From assembly GCF_004664715.2 (NCBI RefSeq), contig NC_051063.1, positions 74,840,018 to 74,904,017 on the forward strand: a stretch of DNA of 64,000 nt, written 5' to 3'. How positions within the stretch are numbered: the stretch's first letter is position 1; every line of letters starts with the position of its first letter. The translations under genes and the position numbers were made by a program. Positions 1 to 10,740 of the stretch are shown one piece after another. Under the pieces are notes generated by a model. It saw only the letters and a program-made list of their open reading frames with translations. It did no database searches and was not told the DNA's origin. Source of the DNA: Peromyscus leucopus (lineage: Eukaryota > Chordata > Mammalia > Rodentia > Cricetidae).

Positions 1-310
1 TATAACGGAAGTAACCAAAGAAAGCTTACAGTATACAGGAGACTGCACACAGATGACCAAGACGTGGGCATCTGGTGATTTTGGTGTCTGTGGTGGGCCC
101 TTAAACAAATCCCCACACATAGCAAGGGATAACTATAGGAAAAGCCAAAGGCCATCTCAAGTCACTCCAAGTGTGCCTTGTCCTGGGCTACGGGTGGGAC
201 ACTGGGTACCGCTCTATTTACAACAAGCCTCTGGTCCCACTCCAGCCGCTACACTCCTACATGATGGATCTTTTGATAAAAGTTGAAAATAGAAGAAAAG
301 AACAAAAGAT
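1..310. other. No feature recognised
   Basis: Unique-looking sequence. I see no repeat consensus, splice-flanked open frame or RNA gene in it. Confidence 0.5.
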
Positions 311-532
311 ATGTCTAGTGATACCAGCCCAGAATCCCAGCTCCTCAAGAGGCTGAGGTAAGGGAGCCCAAGTCCCAGGCTTGGCTGGGTTACTGAATAA
401 ATTTAAGGCCAGCCTGAGCATCTTAGTGAGGTCTTGTCTCAAACTTTTTAAAAAGTTAAAGGGCTTGGGGTATAGCTCCATGGTAGAATACTAGCCTGTC
501 AAATGTAGAGGTTCTATACTTAGAACCAAATA
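311..532 (+). mobile_element. B1/ID fused SINE (B4-like)
   Basis: The left half reads like a diverged 7SL/B1 monomer (CCCAGCTCCTCAAGAGGCTG, then a GGCCAGCCTGAGCATCTTAG stretch and GTCTTGTCTCAAAC). The right half is ID-like and tRNA-derived, with a recognisable A-box region (GGGGTATAGCTCCATGGTAG). The B1-then-ID order is the old rodent dimeric arrangement. It is heavily mutated, so it is an old, inactive RNA polymerase III retroposon. Confidence 0.75.
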
Positions 533-2440
533 AAAGGAGCTTTGGAACACACTCTTCTGGATATGGCATGATCACTGCAGTCTTGAATACACAGAAATTG
601 TGGTTATTCACTCAAGATAGGACCCCTCAACCTTCCTTTGTGGATGAGGAAGGGGCTCGTAAGGCCCCCCTCCCTGAGAAACTACAGGAGTTTATGGCTG
701 CCAGGGGGAAGTAGAGTCATTTTCTGTAGTGATGTAGCCACTGATAAGCTGTTCATGCTCCAGTAAATAGCATCTCTCCCATGTTCCTGAGCAGCCCAAA
801 GGAAACTCAGTGGGTCATGAGAAAATACACAGAGAAATAGGAGGGGACGGGTTGGGAAGAAGAAAGAGGTTGTTAGGCGTGGGAAGAGGGTAAGGGGAAT
901 GGGGGTGAATATGATCATTTTATGTTGTATAGATATGTGAAATCTTTGAAAGCTAAAACATAAAAGAGTTTCCCAACTGAAGTAAGAAGATACTGGTAGG
1001 TAGCATCTGGCTGTGGATACAGTTTGCTTTGCAGATTGCCTCATCCCTGCCACCAGAGGCCTAGTGTAGAAAGAGCATCAATAGGCCAGGTGTCGAACAC
1101 AACCTGTAATCACGCAACAGTAGCATGTGAAGAAACCCACAGCACGGAAGAAAACCCCCAAACTCCATAGCAAACACGTAAGCCATAAACCAAGGGCTCA
1201 AACCTAAGCAAGTTGATATAGTAGGACAAACAAGACACATTAAAGCTGTGACCTTCCAAGGATTAAGAGAGGCTATCATGACTATAAAACAAGAGCACAC
1301 TGCTATAATAAAACGAGTGGACCTCTTGGGAGTTGAACCATGATGACCACAATTTAAAGGTTCAATTTAATCTTAAAACAGAGCCAGTAAAGGATCAAAC
1401 TGAACAGCTTCTTTTCTTTTCTCCTAGAACATAGTTCAAAGGGACAAAAAGAAGTCACGAGAAGAAAAAAAAGTCCTAGGGACAGATACCAAGGTCTCAG
1501 CCTTGTTCTAATTAGAAACCCATAAAAGAGAAGACAAAGAAATCAGGGAGGGGGTGATCACACTTTAAATTCCTCAGAGTTCAAGAAAGACACCAACCTG
1601 GTCGAAAGAGTCCTTTGAGTTCTGTTCATGGTGTGGCTTCTCTGAAGATTAAAAAGACAGAAAAGAAACCCACTTAGACTCTTGAGTTGGCCCTACATTT
1701 AGCTCATGTCTCCATCTATATCAATTACAAATACTGGCATCACTTACAAGTCTCCTTGCCCAGCTCCTAACACCTGGCCATCCCATAATTCCTTCCTGTC
1801 TTGCTTCTTGCCTTGCTGTGTGGAACATTGGATTATAGTGGAATTTGCTCCACCCACATGTCCCTTCTCCCTGCTCCTGCCTGTGAGGTGGATTCGTTCC
1901 CAGTCAGATCAGAGGATGACTTCAGCTGTCTATTCTGTTCTGTATTCATGAGTTTGTTTCCTCAATTTACCTTAATAAATTTCCCTAGTCCTTTTGAAAC
2001 AGACTCCTGTGGATTTATCGCTTTAATGGATGACTACCATTTGCCACTGTGGCTTTGCCTTTCTAGTTACCACTGAAGAAGGAACAGCCACAGGTCACCT
2101 GCTGTCATCTCTAGTCTGAGGCGTGAGCACACATGACTCTTAGGGGCGCTGTGTGACTGACAGGTGTTCTCATTCTGATGTACCTCCCAGGAAGTTATCA
2201 GCACCCATCTCGGGACTGCATGGGACCAGTAAGTGTCCACTTGTGCATGTGGGCACACATGTATCTGTGAAAAGCAAGGTGGTGTGGACTGTGTCTGTCA
2301 AAAGATTTCTATGTCCAATACATGTAGACAATAGCTAATACAGAGGCCAAGTCATTGCTTATTCCAGGAAGATACTTATTTGTTCTGGCAGGACGGAGGT
2401 CATAGAAACAGTCAATTTGGCAACCACAGTATTTTAGTTT
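533..2440. other. No gene or clear repeat
   Basis: About 1.9 kb without a recognisable repeat or coding signal. The short open frames here have no family resemblance that I can see. Very old repeat remnants may be present below what I can recognise by eye. Confidence 0.45.
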
Positions 2441-2444
2441 TATT

Positions 2445-2705
2445 TTGTGTGTGTATAATGTGTGTGTGGTGTGTGCCTATGTGTATCTTTGTGGGTGTGA
2501 GCATGTGCTCGCCAGAGCACACAGGTGAAATCAGGACAAACTCAAACGTCAGTGTTCTCCTTCACCTTCTTTGTGACAGGGTCTTTCTTGTGTACCACTG
2601 AGCTAGCTGGCCAAACGCTTCTGGAGATTCTCCTGTCTCCACCTCCTGCCTCTCTAGATGAGTGCTGGGATCCCTGACGTCTCAAGTACTGTATCCAGCC
2701 CCCCA
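2445..2705 (-). mobile_element. B3 SINE remnant
   Basis: A TG-rich 5' part is followed by the reverse complement of a B3 (B2-superfamily) element: CTTTGTGACAGGGTCTTTCT, then AGCTAGCTGGCC, and the CTCCTGTCTCCACCTCCTGCC stretch ending in GTGCTGGGATC. The promoter end of the element is missing or badly eroded. It is old and non-functional. Confidence 0.65.
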
Positions 2706-3090
2706 CTTCCCCACCTCACATGACATTTTAAAGCTCTATTAATTGCTAAAATCAGGCCCAAGTAGCAAATGGTGGTTTCTTTGGATAGAACATGTGCTTT
2801 CTCAAAGCCCCAGGCACCAACAGAGGTGGGAGAAAAGGCCCTCAGACTGCACTGTCTTTACCAAGCAGAGGAGCTCAGTCAACATCAGTCCAGATGTTTG
2901 TTAAACACCTGTCAACAGGATGTTTGTCAAAGGGGAAGCAAAGGTAGACGGTACCTAGGATATCTAGACACAAAGAACCTCAGACAAAGACCAGCACTTT
3001 TGATTTCTAGACACTGATGCTCGCTGTTGTCAAGGCCTTTCAGAAGATTTTCCTCTCCCTGGTGGCAAAGACTGTCCACTCCATTTCTAA

Positions 3091-3224
3091 GTGGTGAGAA
3101 GGGGCTTGGTGGATGCCAAGCCTGATTAGCTAAGTTCAATTCTTGGTACCCATACAGTGGAATGAGAGAACTGGCTCTCATAAGTTGTCCTCTGGTCTCT
3201 GTATTTGTCATAGGACAAGACACG

Positions 3225-3227
<3 letters not shown>
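3091..3227 (+). mobile_element. B2-superfamily SINE fragment
   Basis: The core GAGTTCAATTC-like block (here AAGTTCAATTCTTGGTACCC), then GAGAGAACTGGCTCTCATAA and TTGTCCTCTGGTCTCTGTAT, matches the B2/B3 variant that ends in a CA-rich tail. The tail runs directly into the CA microsatellite that follows, the usual origin of such arrays in rodents. Confidence 0.65.

Positions 3228-3277
<50 letters not shown>
3228..3277 (+). repeat. (CA)n microsatellite
   Basis: Twenty-five uninterrupted CA dinucleotides, seeded by the A-rich tail of the adjoining SINE. Long pure arrays like this are length-variable. Confidence 0.97.
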
Positions 3278-3278
<1 letters not shown>

Positions 3279-3280
3279 AT

Positions 3281-4011
3281 AATTTAAAACCTAAAAAATA
3301 AAATCAACAACTAAAAAGCCAGGGAAATATACTCAAACAATGTTATGTATGGTTTGTATTGTTGTGTTTATTCTCCTGTGGTCTTTAGGAAGCTCTTTGG
3401 GTAAGAGCTAATATAAAAATTAAAAGGTAGGAGAAGGTTTTAATTGGTGCCTTGCATGGTCTTAGCTCCTTGTAAAGTATTTCATGAGATCACTGCTCTA
3501 TTGCTGAAAAGAGTGTGCTGTGTACGCAGGCTTGAACACAGTTTCTTCACACTGTAACTCTCCCAAAAGACCTATGCAGCCCTCCAAACACCAAAGAACT
3601 TGGTACCATGGAAGAATTTGAGCTCTAGGGACCCTCATCACCACTTAGAAATGGAATGGACGGTCTTTACAGTCCAGGAACCCCAGGCTCAGAAGCATTG
3701 TTGAGCAGAATCCCAAGGGGAGCTCTTGCCATAACACTCCATTTTTTTAAGGTGGATGGCCAGGAGGCAGTGAGGGTGGCCCCATTACTCAGAGATGAAG
3801 GCATACCACTTGGACTTGTTGATGTTTTTATTAGACTGGGTTGGATCCAGAACCACCCTGGAAGGCGGGATCTAAAGAAGAAATCCTTTGATGAAATAGG
3901 CATATTTTTGTTCCCAACTATGTTAAGAGGAAAGAATACAAGACTCTAGAATCGGGCTCTAAGAGGGGTGTAGATGATATGAATTCTATGGATACCTCTG
4001 TATATTCATCT
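3281..4011. other. No gene or clear repeat
   Basis: AT-rich unique-looking sequence. I see nothing supportable in it on either strand. Confidence 0.45.
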
Positions 4012-4038
4012 AATCTATCTACCTACCTACCTACCAAC

Positions 4039-4114
<76 letters not shown>

Positions 4115-4158
4115 ATTTATCTATCTATCATCTATCTCTTGCCTAGCTATCTACATGC

Positions 4159-4210
<52 letters not shown>

Positions 4211-4216
4211 ATCTAT
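4012..4216 (+). repeat. (TCTA)n tetranucleotide array
   Basis: About 200 bp of TCTA/GATA repeats. It opens with an ACCT-rich variant block near 4020-4038 and is broken by CATT, ATCATC and GCCTAGC interruptions near 4085-4160. The longest pure run, about 4160-4210, is a candidate polymorphic marker. Confidence 0.97.
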
Positions 4217-4599
4217 TCATCTTCTTTCTGAGAGATTAGATATCTCATCAGCCACTCTCTCATTTATCTTCCTCCCTCATCTGTCTCATGCTTTGAGCAT
4301 GCATGCAGCTAGAGATGTGCCTCTTTAAACACATACAGTTATAGGTCCTTGATGTCTTCTCCTGACCATTTATGGAAAACTCTTCCTTTTTGTTTCTTAG
4401 AAAATTGGGATCTCTGCTCTAATCAAGTGCCTGATATTTTAATCCTTTTGTGAGATCCAATGAAAAAAAGGATTGTGGAATGTTTGGGCATCTAAGAAGG
4501 TGTGGCTTCTGGTTGTCTTGGCAGCTGATGTGGTGTCTGTGTCACACAGGGTAATGTGCCCTCTTAGTCTGTTTTTATTCATTTAGCTATACTATTTTC

Positions 4600-4972
4600 T
4601 TCCAGCTGTACCACTCTGGTTGTTGTCCTCCAGGGATTCCCTCCAGGGTTTACCTTGTAAATCCTCACCTCCACCCACAATCTTGTTGTGCTGCTTTCCA
4701 TATTCCAGCCTCACTGGTGTATTCCTGGTCTTAACTCTACCATATAGATCCTTACATTTTTCAGATCTTGTGTGTGCTGATCCCTTAGACTGGAGCATCA
4801 GGACCCTTCCCCTGATCTGATCCTTCTGCAACACCAGCTGCCTCACAGATGATGCACAACACTGCTTTTCCATCAGTGTCTGCTTGCCCCTGGAATGGGA
4901 GCATCTTAAAGCCAATGGCTGCCTTAACCTTTCCTGTATTCAGTGCTGCCATAGATGTAGCTCAATGAATAA
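4600..4972 (+). mobile_element. L2-like LINE 3' tail
   Basis: The 3' portion follows the L2 consensus in order: CTGGAATGGGAGCATCTTAA, then a TGCCTTAACC block and the AGATGTAGCTCAATGAATA end. L2 is an ancient mammalian LINE. The copy is highly diverged, and the 5' boundary is uncertain. Confidence 0.45.
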
Positions 4973-5479
4973 TGTAAATTTTTCTTATTTCAGGTAGTCT
5001 TTAATTAAAAGTTTCAGAGATTTCTCTTTCCTAGTATTGCTAATTTCTCAGTTTCTCTAATTTCTTACTATTAGAGCAAAATAAAAATATCATCTCACTA
5101 TCCTCTGACCCATTTTAGATTTTGTTACTATTATATTTTACTTTTTATACAATGATATCACCTGGGTAGGACCATGAAAATCTTTACAGAATATGAAACT
5201 AGGCTGAAAGAATGTTCAATGATGTATTTAACTTGATTCTGTTTCTCTTATGACTATATTTCAATTTTTATAGCTGTTACTGATCTCTGATTTTGAATTT
5301 CTGTTGGAATTTTAATGCACTTCACTTTGTGAAGAGGTAAAGCGTAGAATAGCGCAGCTCAAGGCTCATGGATGTTGGGGCTATCTGCTTTATCACCTTC
5401 CTTTGAAAGAAAGGGGAAGAGTCTGATGAGGATTGCCTAGATTACATCGGGACAGACCTGGACCTAGACTTCAGTGTTG
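4973..5479. other. AT-rich sequence, nothing assigned
   Basis: AT-rich sequence upstream of the clear antisense L1. Part may be further L1 decay, but I cannot align it by eye. Confidence 0.35.
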
Positions 5480-6432
5480 TGCTCCAGGTTTTATTAATCC
5501 TTTAAATAACTATCTTTGGGGTTTGTTGCTTTCCCATTTTTTGTATTCATTGATTTTTGCATCATTTTTATTACTTATTTTCTTCTTCATACCTTGGTTT
5601 CAATTCTCTCTCTTTTTCTCTGATTGCCTAGAGTGAAGTCTTAGATTATTTATTCTTAGGTTTTTCTTTTTTTTCCAAAACTACGTTCAACACATCAAAT
5701 GTTCTCCCATAAGCACTATTTTTGCTGCTTCTCACAAGCTTTGAAAAGTAGTATTTTCATTTTCATTTATTTCAAAACACTTTAGAATTTCTCTTGAGAC
5801 TTCTTCATTGGTTTATGTACTATGCAGAAAGGTATTGCTTAACTTCCAAACAATATGGGATTTTCTAGCTATCTGTTGTTGATTCTAGTTTAATTCTACT
5901 GTGGTCTGAGTGCTGACACTGTCTGAGTTATATTCTTTTGACAGCCCAGAATGTGGTCTGTCTCACGGTATGTCCCTTATGAGATTGAGAAATGTAATTT
6001 GATGTCGTTGCATAAAATAGTCTATAACTGTCCATTACATCCAGCTGATGGGTGATGTCATGAGCTCAGCCATGCCCACACTAACTTCTGCCTAAGTGAT
6101 CCTTCTGTAACAGAGAGGTGTTATAGCCTCCAACTATAATAGTAGATGTATCTACTTCTTGCCAGATACAGTTTGATGCTCTTTTTGATGCTAGGGATTC
6201 ACATTATGAATTGCTGTGTATTCTTTCACACTGTTATTCGCCTCTTCAGCCATAATAACATTCCTTGCTCTGAAGTTGGTTCCTTCTGAAATAAGTAAGC
6301 TACCTCCAATTTCTTTTAACCAGTGTCCATGTGTTCTATTTTTCATCCCTTTAACTCTTTAACCCATGCCTTTGGGTTTCTTGTAAATAATATTTCATTG
6401 AGTTTTGTGCTTTTATCCATATTGACAGTTGT

Positions 6433-6433
<1 letters not shown>
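5480..6433 (-). mobile_element. Old L1 LINE, ORF2 region (part 1)
   Basis: The reverse complement follows mammalian L1 ORF2 in order. Antisense landmarks are the CCATAAGCACTATTTTTGCTGC block near 5708, TTCTACTGTGGTCTGAGTGC near 5894, CCTCCAACTATAATAGTAGA near 6127 and GGTTTCTTGTAAATAATATT near 6375. Multiple stops and indels make it a dead copy. It continues beyond the TG tract and B3 at 6434-6815. Confidence 0.8.
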
Positions 6434-6488
<55 letters not shown>

Positions 6489-6503
6489 TGTGCGCGCGCG
6501 CGC
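6434..6503 (+). repeat. (TG)n(CG)n alternating purine-pyrimidine tract
   Basis: Seventy bases of strict purine-pyrimidine alternation, starting as TG repeats and ending GTGTGCGCGCGCGC. It lies at the A-rich-tail end of the adjoining minus-strand B3 and probably grew from that tail. Confidence 0.95.
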
Positions 6504-6818
6504 CTGCGTGCATACCTGCACATGTAGATACACATATACACATGTGTGTGCCAGTATACATGCATGTGAAACCAGAGAACATCTTCAGGTGTTGCTCCTC
6601 AGGAGCCATCCACCTTGTTTTTTGGGAAGAGTCTCTCATGGATTGATTTGGAATTTGCCAATTAAGCTGGACTGGCCAGTCAGTGGGCCCCAGGAATCAG
6701 TCTGTGTCTACCTCCTCAGTACTTGGATTATAAGTCTGTGCCACCACATCTGGCTATTCTTAATGCCTAGATGTGTTCTGTGCATGTAAATAAGGTCCTC
6801 ATGCTTGCAACACATGAA
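6504..6818 (-). mobile_element. B3 SINE inserted in L1
   Basis: A well preserved reverse-complement B3: CTCCTCAGGAGCCATCCACC, GAGTCTCTCATGGATTGATT, AGCTGGACTGGCCAGTCAGT, TGTGTCTACCTCCTCAGTAC and the tRNA-related end TCCTCATGCTTGCAA. It sits between two collinear parts of one L1, so it inserted later than the L1. Confidence 0.8.
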
Positions 6819-6829
6819 AGTGAAGGTAA

Positions 6830-7120
6830 AAGAAAACCTTTCATTTTTCAGAGCTCTTTCCAGGCCTATCCTATCTTTTAACTGCTGTATTTAGACCACT
6901 TACGTCTCAACTGGCCATTAATATAATTGACTTCACATCTGGTATTTTTGATACTGTTTTCTATTTACTCCCCTTTCTCTTTACCCCATTTTTTCTCTGA
7001 ACTTTTTCTACCCTTGTTACAACTGAACATTTTATATGATTCCATTTTCTCTCTTTCTAACAGATAGACCACTTTTCTCCTTTTATTCTTTTCTTTGTTG
7101 TTTTATTTTTTGAATGGTTG
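6830..7120 (-). mobile_element. Old L1 LINE (part 2)
   Basis: It resumes the same antisense L1 after the B3: ACTGCTGTATTTAGACCACT followed by TATAATTGACTTCACATCTGG corresponds to the block that follows the part-1 sequence in L1 antisense order. Confidence 0.6.
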
Positions 7121-7359
7121 TTCGAGAATTTGCACTATGTATCATAAGCAGTCCAGATCCACTGTCAAGCCTCACCCCCACTTGTGCCTTGGTACTTCAA
7201 GCCACAATTCCATTGCATGGGTAACTCAGGTAACAAAACAAAATATTCTCTCCCATCTTTACATTATTGCTGTCACTCACATCATTTAGGAACATCTATA
7301 AAAAAATATTGATCAAATACATTATTGAGATTATCATTTTGAACACTGTTACTTCAACC

Positions 7360-7560
7360 AGAAGAAGAAATGAGACATTTTCTCTGACCTTTGCTTAATC
7401 ATTTTTCTAATATTCCTTTTTCCTTAGTGTACTCTGGGTTTCTGGAATTTTCTTTTCTCCAAAGAATCTCTGTAATATTTTTTCTTGCATAGAGAGTCAC
7501 CTGGCAACATTTGCCTCATTTTTTTTTTTACTGGGGAAAGTCTTTTATTTCTCCTGCATA
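7360..7560 (-). mobile_element. Old L1 LINE (part 3)
   Basis: TTTTTTACTGGGGAAAGTCT followed by TTATTTCTCCTGCA resembles the AAAGTCTTTNATTTCTCC landmark of antisense L1. It is then interrupted by B2 and B4 insertions and resumes at 8058. Confidence 0.5.
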
Positions 7561-7589
7561 CTTAAAAAAATTTTTTTTTTTAAATTTTA

Positions 7590-7779
7590 GATATATACAT
7601 GTGAGCCTATGAATGTGTGCCATGTGCATGTAGTACCCACGGAGGCCAGAGGAGGCATCAGATCCCTGGAACTGGAGTTACAAGAGGTGGTGAGCCACCA
7701 TGTGGGTGCTGGGAACAAAACCTGAGTCCTCCAGAAGAGCACTCAGCACTTTAAAGCTCAGGACCATCTCTCCAGCCCT
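7590..7779 (-). mobile_element. B2 SINE
   Basis: Reverse-complement B2: CATGTAGTACCCACGGAGGC, AGAGGAGGCATCAGATCCCT, GAGCCACCATGTGGGTGCTG and CTCCAGAAGAGCACTCAGC, ending in ACCATCTCTCCAGCCC, the tRNA-derived promoter end. It is inserted in the old L1. Confidence 0.85.
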
Positions 7780-7780
7780 C

Positions 7781-8012
7781 GCCTGCACATTTTTATTTAT
7801 TTTTAAAAATTTAAGAGCAAGTCTCTAACTCAACATAATCTTGAACTAACTATATAGCTGACAATGGCTTTGAACATTTGGTTCCCCTGCCTCTACCTCC
7901 CAAGAGCTGGGATAACAGGCTTGCACCACCACACCTGGTATTGGTGACTGAAGCCAGAGATCCATGCATGTTAGGCAGGTATTCTACCGTGGTCCATTCC
8001 CATCCCACAGCT
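7781..8012 (-). mobile_element. B4 (ID+B1 fusion) SINE
   Basis: Reading the minus strand, an ID-like head (rc of TGCATGTTAGGCAGGTATTC) is followed by a B1-like body (rc of CCTCCCAAGAGCTGGGATAA and CACCACCACACCTGG). This ID-then-B1 order is that of B4. It abuts the B2 directly, so one SINE probably landed at the tail of the other. Confidence 0.75.
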
Positions 8013-8056
8013 GCCCCCCGCCCCGCCCTGCCCCCCCACCCCCCACCCCCGCTGCA
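8010..8056 (+). repeat. C-rich low-complexity tract
   Basis: Runs of four to seven C separated by single bases. The minus strand has G-quadruplex potential. It lies at the SINE/L1 junction. Confidence 0.85.
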
Positions 8057-8057
8057 T

Positions 8058-8360
8058 TTTTGATGGATAATTTCACAGGATGTGGAATTTTAGGTTGTTG
8101 AGTTTTTCTCTCAACTCTTTTCATATCCATTGTTCCCACAGAGGCAACTGCTTGAGACCTTCTGTCCCAGCACATTGAGAGTTTCTGGATCTGCCTATTG
8201 TCTGCTCCAGCTTAGGAGACAGCTTTGTCCTCATCTTCTGGTGGGTCTAAGAAGTGCTGTGGCTTTTCACGGTGGTTCAGCTGTTTACTGGTTAGGACAA
8301 TGGTTTCCTCTAAGATCTTTACATACTACTGAAACCAGAAGTCTCTTGTTGCATTCCCAC
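8058..8360 (-). mobile_element. Old L1 LINE (part 4)
   Basis: GATGGATAATTTCACAGGAT and the following block, about 8063-8200, resemble the antisense L1 stretch that follows the AAAGTCTTT landmark of part 3. This supports one L1 split by the B2/B4 pair. It is diverged and boundaries are approximate. Confidence 0.45.
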
Positions 8361-9869
8361 TAACAACTTCCTCGATTTTATTTAACCTTAATTATAATGG
8401 CTTAACCCTGTGCAAATAGAAAATTACACCAGCCTCCCATTAGCCTATGAGAAACACTGGTCATGGCAGTTCTCTTATTGTTACTGGGGTCATATTTTCT
8501 TTGCTGTTTGGGAAACAGGACTAACCATCACTCCACTGAGCTAGCTGGATTCAGATTGTCATCATTTATTAAGTTGGATCATTTACTCACGCTGTGCACA
8601 AAATGACACCACAGGGACATAAATTTAGAACGTAGCCAATCTTAAGTCAAAGTTCTTAAGGAGAGGAGGTAGCCAGACCTTCTTCTCCATGCCCATCCTT
8701 TCTCCACCAAAAGAGAATTCCATGTTTGCTACCTGAGTGGTAGGAGACAGACTTTGGAGACCTGTGTGGAGAGGTGCTAAGAAACTCAACAGTCTGGGCA
8801 CGAGGAAGGTACATTTGCTACAGACTCTTCTATTTGAATGCATGTTGCAGTTTTGAGATGCCTAGGTAAGATTTGAGGTTCTTTTTGAATTATGCTTTTG
8901 GCTGCCTGACTCTGGATCTTTGAATACACCATTGCTCTGTGATTTAACCACGTGATCCTGAAATTTAGAAGCGTTATAGACATAGCTCGACTCCCATCCC
9001 CTGGGGCTGCCTAGCAGGGCTTATCTGCCTAAGCATGCCTCCTGTTCACTGGGCCTACATTTTCTTAAATGCAGGTAATTACTTCAAGGATGAAACAGAA
9101 AGTAGAAAATGACACAAAAATCTATAAAATAGTTTCAGAGAAGAAATGTATTCTGGCTTGGCACAAATAAAAGGAATTTTTGTTGTTGTTGCCAGAAGAA
9201 AGTCAGGGCTCATTTTCAGGACTGTGAAAACCTCAAAGCTTTGCCTGGAGGAATTTCTTCCTGCAAGAGGACTCTGAAAAATTTTCACTTTGATCTGCCT
9301 TGTTTGATCCGTGGAAAGCAATATCGGCAATATCTCAGGGTTCAGTGGAGCGCCCCATTAAACTGCCATCACTGTGAAATGATTGCATCTGCTTAATAGA
9401 GGCCGATAGGATGCAGCCTTTACGCCAAGGCATCTTGTGTGTCCTAGACATTATGGACAGTCACCTTCGATGAATACATAATCCACCAGTCTTCAGGCGT
9501 CCACACTGGTTGGAATGTGAGCTGGGGCTCTCACGCCAGGCTTGGCAGGACCCTGAGGATGAGGTAAGCCTTAAACCACTGCTAGCTTTAAACCCCAGCC
9601 TTTAACCAACCCCAACTCAACCCATTCATAGCAAAGCCTGCTTTATATCTTGAGTTAGTAAGGTGTTATTTAAATAAACATTTCTACAACACCCCAATGA
9701 GTACTTGAAAACCATGAGTTTCCCATTGCTGTGACTAGAGAAGTTAGCTACTTAGCACTGAGACTTTCCTATCTCCTAGCTACTGTAGAGTCCCCAGAGT
9801 GGTCCATAGACACCTGGTCTCCTGCCTATTCTGCTGAGGAAAATCAGGATGGATTGTAGCTGGCCTTCT
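8361..9869. other. No gene or clear repeat
   Basis: About 1.5 kb with no recognisable element. A GTTGTT run near 9181-9191 is trivial. No open frame here resembles a known protein. Confidence 0.45.
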
Positions 9870-10303
9870 TTTGGGCCACTAACTAGCTCCCAAATCATGA
9901 CCCAGAGACTTATTATCAATTATGAATGCCCGGGCTTATCTTATGCTTGTCCCCTGCTTCTCTTCATTTACCTTTCTGTCATTCTGTATGTTCTACTTTG
10001 CCTGCTTCTTCCGTGACTGCCTGCCTGGCAGGTGCCTGACTGGCTGGCCCCAGGCATCTCCTCTTTCTCCCTCGTTCTCTTCTCTCTCCTTTTCCTCTCC
10101 AGTCTAGATTCCTCCTCCTACTTATTCCCTCTGCCCGTCAACCCCGCTTATCCCTCTACTGCCTAACTATTGGCCGTTTAGCTTTTTTATTAGACCAATC
10201 AGGTGCCTTAGGCAGGAAAAGCAACACACCTTTTACATCGTTGAACAAATGCAGCATAAACAAATATAACACGTCTTTACATAGTTAAAGTAGTATTCCA
10301 CAG
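9870..10303 (-). mobile_element. Solo LTR-like element, family A copy 1
   Basis: On the minus strand it reads CACCTGATTGGTCTAATAAA, then CGGCCAATAG (CCAAT-type), a GGGAATAAGTAGGAGG TATA-like block, and ends near TTTGGGAGCTAG. This is the layout of an LTR. The same family recurs at 48118-48668 in the opposite orientation, roughly four-fifths identical over the core by eye. The family may be an ERVK-type or mys-related rodent LTR, but I am not certain. No internal retroviral genes are attached. Confidence 0.65.
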
Positions 10304-10427
10304 CCATGGGTAGTGGAATGTATATGGCAAATGGATGTCATAGAAGGTGGATGACATTGTAGCTCTAATTAAGGTCAGAATATGGTGATATAACAAATGA
10401 GAGTGTTGATTGGACATATTCTATAAA

Positions 10428-10443
10428 CCCCCCTTCTGGGGGG
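10428..10443. repeat. Perfect C6/G6 hairpin
   Basis: CCCCCCTTCTGGGGGG: a six-base GC stem with a four-base loop. No T-run or gene context follows, so I do not call it a terminator. Confidence 0.7.
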
Positions 10444-10559
10444 CTGTAGCAAAGTCATCTCATACATCATTAAATGGTGCTGACTCCACGGACTCTGTAT
10501 GGCAGGCACATCTATATATTTTTTACTTGGGCTTCTTTATAGGATTATTTGTTGTGTAG

Positions 10560-10740
10560 GTATCTGTCTGCATGAGTGTATACACACATGTATGTGGAAG
10601 TGTATGTGTGCTTATATATGCACATGGAGGCCAGAAGAGAGCATGGAGTACTCTCTTCTATTAAAACACAGCTATTCCTATGAGATAGGATTTCTCTCTG
10701 AGTCTGAGGCTTGAATTTTCTCAGCTAGGCTTGTTGTATT
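10560..10740 (-). mobile_element. B3 SINE remnant
   Basis: GCACATGGAGGCCAGAAGAG, then AGATAGGATTTCTCTCTGAG and CAGCTAGGCTTG give the reverse-complement order of B3. It is diverged and truncated. Confidence 0.55.

Noticed and set aside
4012..4216. TCTA array as a CRISPR-like or regulatory array
   Set aside because: It is a simple tetranucleotide microsatellite with no spacers.
9870..10303. Intact endogenous retrovirus around the family A LTRs
   Set aside because: No gag, pol or env-like frame lies next to either copy; both look solo.
10428..10443. C6/G6 hairpin as a transcription terminator
   Set aside because: Rho-independent terminators are bacterial; there is no T-run and no gene. Kept only as an inverted repeat.
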